A DNA stretch of 51,462 nt from Pseudoalteromonas rhizosphaerae (lineage in GTDB: Bacteria > Pseudomonadota > Gammaproteobacteria > Enterobacterales > Alteromonadaceae), in contig NZ_CABVLM010000022.1 of the NCBI RefSeq assembly GCF_902498845.1, positions 1 through 51,462 on the forward strand, written 5' to 3'. Every line of letters starts with the position of its first letter. The first letter of the stretch is position 1. The position numbers and the translations under genes were made by a program. Below the pieces are notes generated by a model. It was not told the DNA's origin. It worked only from the letters and a program-made list of their open reading frames with translations, and searched no databases. Positions 49,001 to 51,462 of the stretch are shown here, piece by piece.

Positions 49001-51462
49001 TTGCGCTTGGAGTTTTTCATTAGCGAGTGATGCTTTAACATTGAGCGTTGCTAAGTCCTGGTCTTGCATCATTTTGTTATACGCAGCAATTACATCATTC
49101 AAGCCTTTCGCTTGTTGCCCAAGCTCTAGGCCCTGAATTTGTAAAATGCTAGTCGTTACCGCGCCTTCTGCGGCATCTAAACGTTGTTTTACATTCGCAA
49201 AGGTAGCGTTTACGCCGTTTTCTTTATCGTTAAATAACGTGATCTGGTTTTCAATATAACCCTCTGCCGCATTAATAAACTGCTGCGCGTTATTGGCTTT
49301 TTGCAAAGTGCCGTTGTCAGCAAACTCTTGCAGTGTTGCACTTATTTGATACGTGGCATTAAATGTATCAAGTAGTTGGCTTACGTTACTTTGTGTTTGA
49401 TAGCCCTGCAGCGTTACCCATGCGGCCCCAATTTCAACGGCGCGTTGCACGGCGGGGCCGTCAATCCATGTATGGCCATCTAGTTCACATTGCACTGCGT
49501 CATCTTGATCAACACGCTCGCCGTTGGCATCTACACAATAGCCGGTTATTGCCCGGGTAAATTCATTCGCTGTTGCCAGCATCGCTAAGTCTTGGGTTTG
49601 AAATTCAATACGTAACTGTGAACCCATGCTTGCACGAGCTTGTTGCTCGGTGATCACTAAATTATCAATGCGGTTTAAATCAGCCTCGGCGCTGCCCATG
49701 CGCACGCTTAGTTGCTGCTGCGCGTTGGCAGTAACGGTAATATCGTCTGCATTGGCTTGTATTAAATCGTACGCAAATGCAATGTTATCGTTTATGCCGT
49801 TGGGCTTATTAACAAACTGAGTAACGATGTTTTCAATAGTGCCCTCAGCGGCATTTATCCATTGCTGCGCCTCTTTTGCGGCAGTGATTATGCCATCGGC
49901 ATTAATCTGCTGGATTGTGGCTTTTATGCCAAAACTTGCATCCCATGTATCAAGTATTTGTTGTACGTTGCTCTGTGTTTGATAGCCTTTATTGTCAACG
50001 TAGGCGGCGCTTAAGTTGATTGCGCGTTGCACGGCTGGGCCATCTACCCAAGTATGGCCGTCTAGCTCACATTGCACGGCATCGTCTTGATCAACACGTT
50101 CGCCGTTTTCATCAACACAAAAACCAGTAACCGCACGGGTAAATTCATTCGCTGTTGCCAGCATGGCTAAATCTTGCGTTTGAAATTCAATGCGTAGCTG
50201 TGCGCCCATGCTTGCACGGGCTTGTTGCTCTGTGATCACTAAATCATCAATGCGATTTAAATCAGCCTCAGCATCACCCATGCGCAAACTTAATTGTTGC
50301 TGCGCGTTGGCCGTAACGCTTATATCATCGGCATTCGCTTGTATTAAATCGTACGCAAATGCAATGTTATCGTTTATGCCATTGGGCTTATTAACAAACT
50401 GAGTAACGATGTTTTCAATAGTGCCCTCAGCGGCGTTTATCCATTGCTGAGCCTCTTTAGCCGCTGTGATTATGCCCTCGTCATTAATCTGTTGAATAGT
50501 CGCTGTTATGCTGTACTGGCCATCAAACGTACTAATATATTGCTGCACGTTCGCAGCCGTTTGATAGCCTTTGCTATTAACAAAAACGGTGGTGTAGTCA
50601 TTAATTAATTGTACAAGTGGACCATCAACCCATTCATGGCCAGCGGCAATACAGGCCATTGCGTCTGGTTCATCAACGCGGTTGCCCTCGGCATCTACGC
50701 AGTAACCCACAACCGCCTCTAAGCGCTCGTTGGCTTGAGCAACAGCGCGTGTACCTTCGCGGGTTATTTCTGCTCTTAATTCACGTTCAGAGCTTGAGCG
50801 CGCTGTACGTTCGTTCGCAAAGGCTTTATTTAGGCTTGTTAAAAACGCCGCGTTTTGGCCGTATAAACCCGCTAGCTCTAGCGTTTGGGTTGCCAGTGAT
50901 TTTACATCGTCTGTAACAGCCGTAAGTTTTTGATTCGCTGTTGCTAGGCTAAAACTTTGCTCTGCAAGTTCTTTGTCTTGCTGCATTTTATTATACGCGG
51001 CAATAACCTCGTTTAAACCAAGCTCTTTTACGTCAAGCTCTAAGCCGCTTACTTGGGTAATGCTTTGGCTAATTTCGCCAGCGATTGCATCAATACTTTG
51101 CTCAGCAACACTAATGCGTTGGTTTACACCGTCTTCGCTATTTAAAATACTGGTTACTTGGTCACGAATGGTGGCATTTGCACCGTCGATCCATGTTTGC
51201 GCGGCATTGGCTTTTACGATGATGTCTTGGTCGTTAAACTCTTGCAGCGTAGCGGCAATGCTGTACTGAGTATTAAACGAGTCAATCAGCGTCTGTACGT
51301 TGCTTTGCGTTTGATAGCCCAGCGCATTAACCCACGCGGTTGTTGCATACTGTGCCATAACGCCCGTTGCGGCGTTAATGTCTTGCTCAAGCTCTGTGGT
51401 ACGCGCGGTAATGTCTGCAAGGGCTAAATCGTTTGCACCGCGTTTACCCACCTCGATAAAGT
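46058..51462 (-). CDS. Tail tip / host-specificity protein J-like, C-terminal part
   Basis: Continuation of the gene starting at 2728: the frame enters at 51462 (GAC TTT ATC GAG GTG) and ends at 46058, adding about 1800 residues. It holds several repeats of a helical/beta unit with a conserved Cys-Cys element (YCVDANGERVDQDDAVQCE-like, then WVDGP), a segment with DUF1983-like features around ASIKQLRQLFTTVDGKLVAR, a GEKGS/DGVDG-rich linker, a lectin-like beta-sandwich (MKYKACAVSATLNDSRHTIF, ISIYESGVYIGFFGS) and a compact C-terminal domain. The full protein (~2710 residues) is far longer than lambda J (1132). Confidence 0.92.
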   Translation of the reverse strand, partial: FIEVGKRGANDLALADITARTTELEQDINAATGVMAQYATTAWVNALGYQTQSNVQTLIDSFNTQYSIAATLQEFNDQDIIVKANAAQTWIDGANATIRDQVTSILNSEDGVNQRISVAEQSIDAIAGEISQSITQVSGLELDVKELGLNEVIAAYNKMQQDKELAEQSFSLATANQKLTAVTDDVKSLATQTLELAGLYGQNAAFLTSLNKAFANERTARSSSERELRAEITREGTRAVAQANERLEAVVGYCVDAEGNRVDEPDAMACIAAGHEWVDGPLVQLINDYTTVFVNSKGYQTAANVQQYISTFDGQYSITATIQQINDEGIITAAKEAQQWINAAEGTIENIVTQFVNKPNGINDNIAFAYDLIQANADDISVTANAQQQLSLRMGDAEADLNRIDDLVITEQQARASMGAQLRIEFQTQDLAMLATANEFTRAVTGFCVDENGERVDQDDAVQCELDGHTWVDGPAVQRAINLSAAYVDNKGYQTQSNVQQILDTWDASFGIKATIQQINADGIITAAKEAQQWINAAEGTIENIVTQFVNKPNGINDNIAFAYDLIQANADDITVTANAQQQLSVRMGSAEADLNRIDNLVITEQQARASMGSQLRIEFQTQDLAMLATANEFTRAITGYCVDANGERVDQDDAVQCELDGHTWIDGPAVQRAVEIGAAWVTLQGYQTQSNVSQLLDTFNATYQISATLQEFADNGTLQKANNAQQFINAAEGYIENQITLFNDKENGVNATFANVKQRLDAAEGAVTTSILQIQGLELGQQAKGLNDVIAAYNKMMQDQDLATLNVKASLANEKLQAQSTDLESLAQQQLELAAIFNSSNAIITSLNKAFANQYQSSVVRDQRYQATFENVTARFSDVTTALATINEASTLRDEEFASFVDDTIAEFDEITQTFASQDQAFSTLQQTLTSKINDDTEAAKNTAIATAQQYTRTAVGYCVNAEGQITSENDAVQCVADGGSWVNGPLAEFIANMQITDGESTASIKQLRQLFTTVDGKLVARGGWTLDNNGRVTGIAGYNDGEIASLDLVGDIIRQGVMVGDTFVPTSYVDNSDPLNPQHVIRGRLVLGDGHEVKNLDDIKAQDGADGKTRYVEYQYSVNGTSAWHASYTTGDVYRRERTIEDGTAITSWSTAARLTGLKGEKGSTPTITTNPDGSYTITNGADTITIKDGVDGDAAPIPTVTDNGNGTHTVTDGAGNSIVIADGNNGVDGASAFTLNAVNANAVKTGNSVTKVAGSLGWDAGAQSVMKYKACAVSATLNDSRHTIFGLSKTANTLGGYEHINFAMYGDQGSISIYESGVYIGFFGSYTSSDNLTVECDGEHVHYYKNGVVFYSSLTAPTGEYGFDCSIYQVGTELTNIAFTQLGLAGYTPIKGVDYFDGNDGSFVSFIYIAAQSVPAKPSGGSFNGAVEQIPQYWSDTPVYVAGYVTYVSKARYVSNGTAWVNQGWSNPTPYIIKGTDGSSGSRGAGKYEVATSTGAWSDAIANAAVPTGIPVIGDIVYIFKSSDPTVETAKKYNGSTWVGYTLIVNGNSLFKGSVDGDSFRAGTQITSPIIMGGEVVITEPSSDYLDIVGRSTPFGPSGDLISWYGPKINGVTWNSTTQLPIYAGMSKSNAVSYKTNSGSFYFGGTFQAGILSISRQATNTSGLLNVSTGPFTIPGGTTAITIAASVSAQGSGMGAGICPANQYKPNSIIDIERFVGGTWQSIAGNNAMGTANCIQEGSEMILSVSAGVSANTNLAVSAGQSLQLRAVANTVAFPYSEDGVPISGSRSVSIVVTGSN
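49387..50720 (-). repeat. 582-bp tandem repeats inside the tail-tip gene
   Basis: Units starting at 49387 and 49969 are closely similar at the DNA level (194 residues each); a third, beginning at 50551, keeps the register but diverges after its Cys-Cys element. More distant copies of the element lie at ~48.5 kb. Recent internal duplication in the fibre shaft. Confidence 0.85.

Noticed and set aside
1..51462. tRNA or rRNA genes
   Set aside because: No cloverleaf-like segment with a matching T-loop and anticodon arm was noticed on either strand in the non-coding stretches.

Overview
The window reads as one complete circular genome of a temperate, tailed (HK97-type head, long non-contractile tail) phage that also carries a full set of plasmid maintenance genes, i.e. 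a phage-plasmid. The evidence for circularity is direct: the minus-strand tail-tip gene starts at 2728, runs off base 1, and continues in frame from base 51462 to its stop at 46058. The codon at the join (base 1 plus 51462-51461) reads GAC, giving one ORF of about 2710 codons. Codon use and the small-gene repertoire suggest a marine gammaproteobacterial host (Pseudoalteromonas- or Shewanella-like); that is a guess from recall, not something the sequence proves.

Layout. (1) Late block, minus strand, read leftwards from about 18.0 kb through base 1 and on from 51.46 to 42.15 kb: lysis genes (degenerate lysozyme-fold protein, holin-like protein, lytic transglycosylase, Rz/Rz1), HNH nuclease, terS, terL, portal, S49 protease, major capsid protein, connectors, tail tube, G/GT tail chaperones with a -1 frameshift site, tape measure, tail hub proteins, giant tail tip, fibre and fibre-accessory genes. 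(2) Minus-strand early block 24.1-18.2 kb: cro-like gene, a Q-like putative late regulator, integrase, small zinc and membrane proteins, and at its end a second terminase-like protein whose ATPase and nuclease functions are lost. (3) Plus-strand block 24.2-29.2 kb: cI-like repressor, LuxR-type HTH protein, Dam-like methylase, YopX-like protein and several unknown small genes. (4) Accessory/plasmid block 29.3-42.1 kb: a cargo gene between two identical terminators, a four-gene operon of unknowns, parA plus a small partner with an 11-bp repeat array, a CI-type HTH gene, membrane proteins, a short putatively secreted protein made of two near-identical peptide repeats, a serine resolvase with a res-like site, a C5-cytosine methylase operon, radC, a P1-RepA-like replicon with iterons, and facing it a second, IncFII-RepA-like replicon.

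How the parts may work together. No phage-type helicase, primase or polymerase is visible, so copying probably depends on the two plasmid-type initiators plus host enzymes. ParA and its partner would segregate the prophage and the resolvase would resolve dimers. The phage switch appears wired into this: a 17-bp dyad (TATCAY-N5-RTGATA) occurs twice between cI and cro, and again before the plus-strand early operon, before the lysis/late operon, before the C5 methylase, and inside the predicted promoter of the second repA. The cI-like protein has lost the S24 protease residues, so ordinary RecA-triggered self-cleavage looks unlikely.

The items most worth a second look are the dead terminase-like chimera, the repeat-peptide gene, the dual replicon with shared operators, and the helically phased 11-bp arrays.
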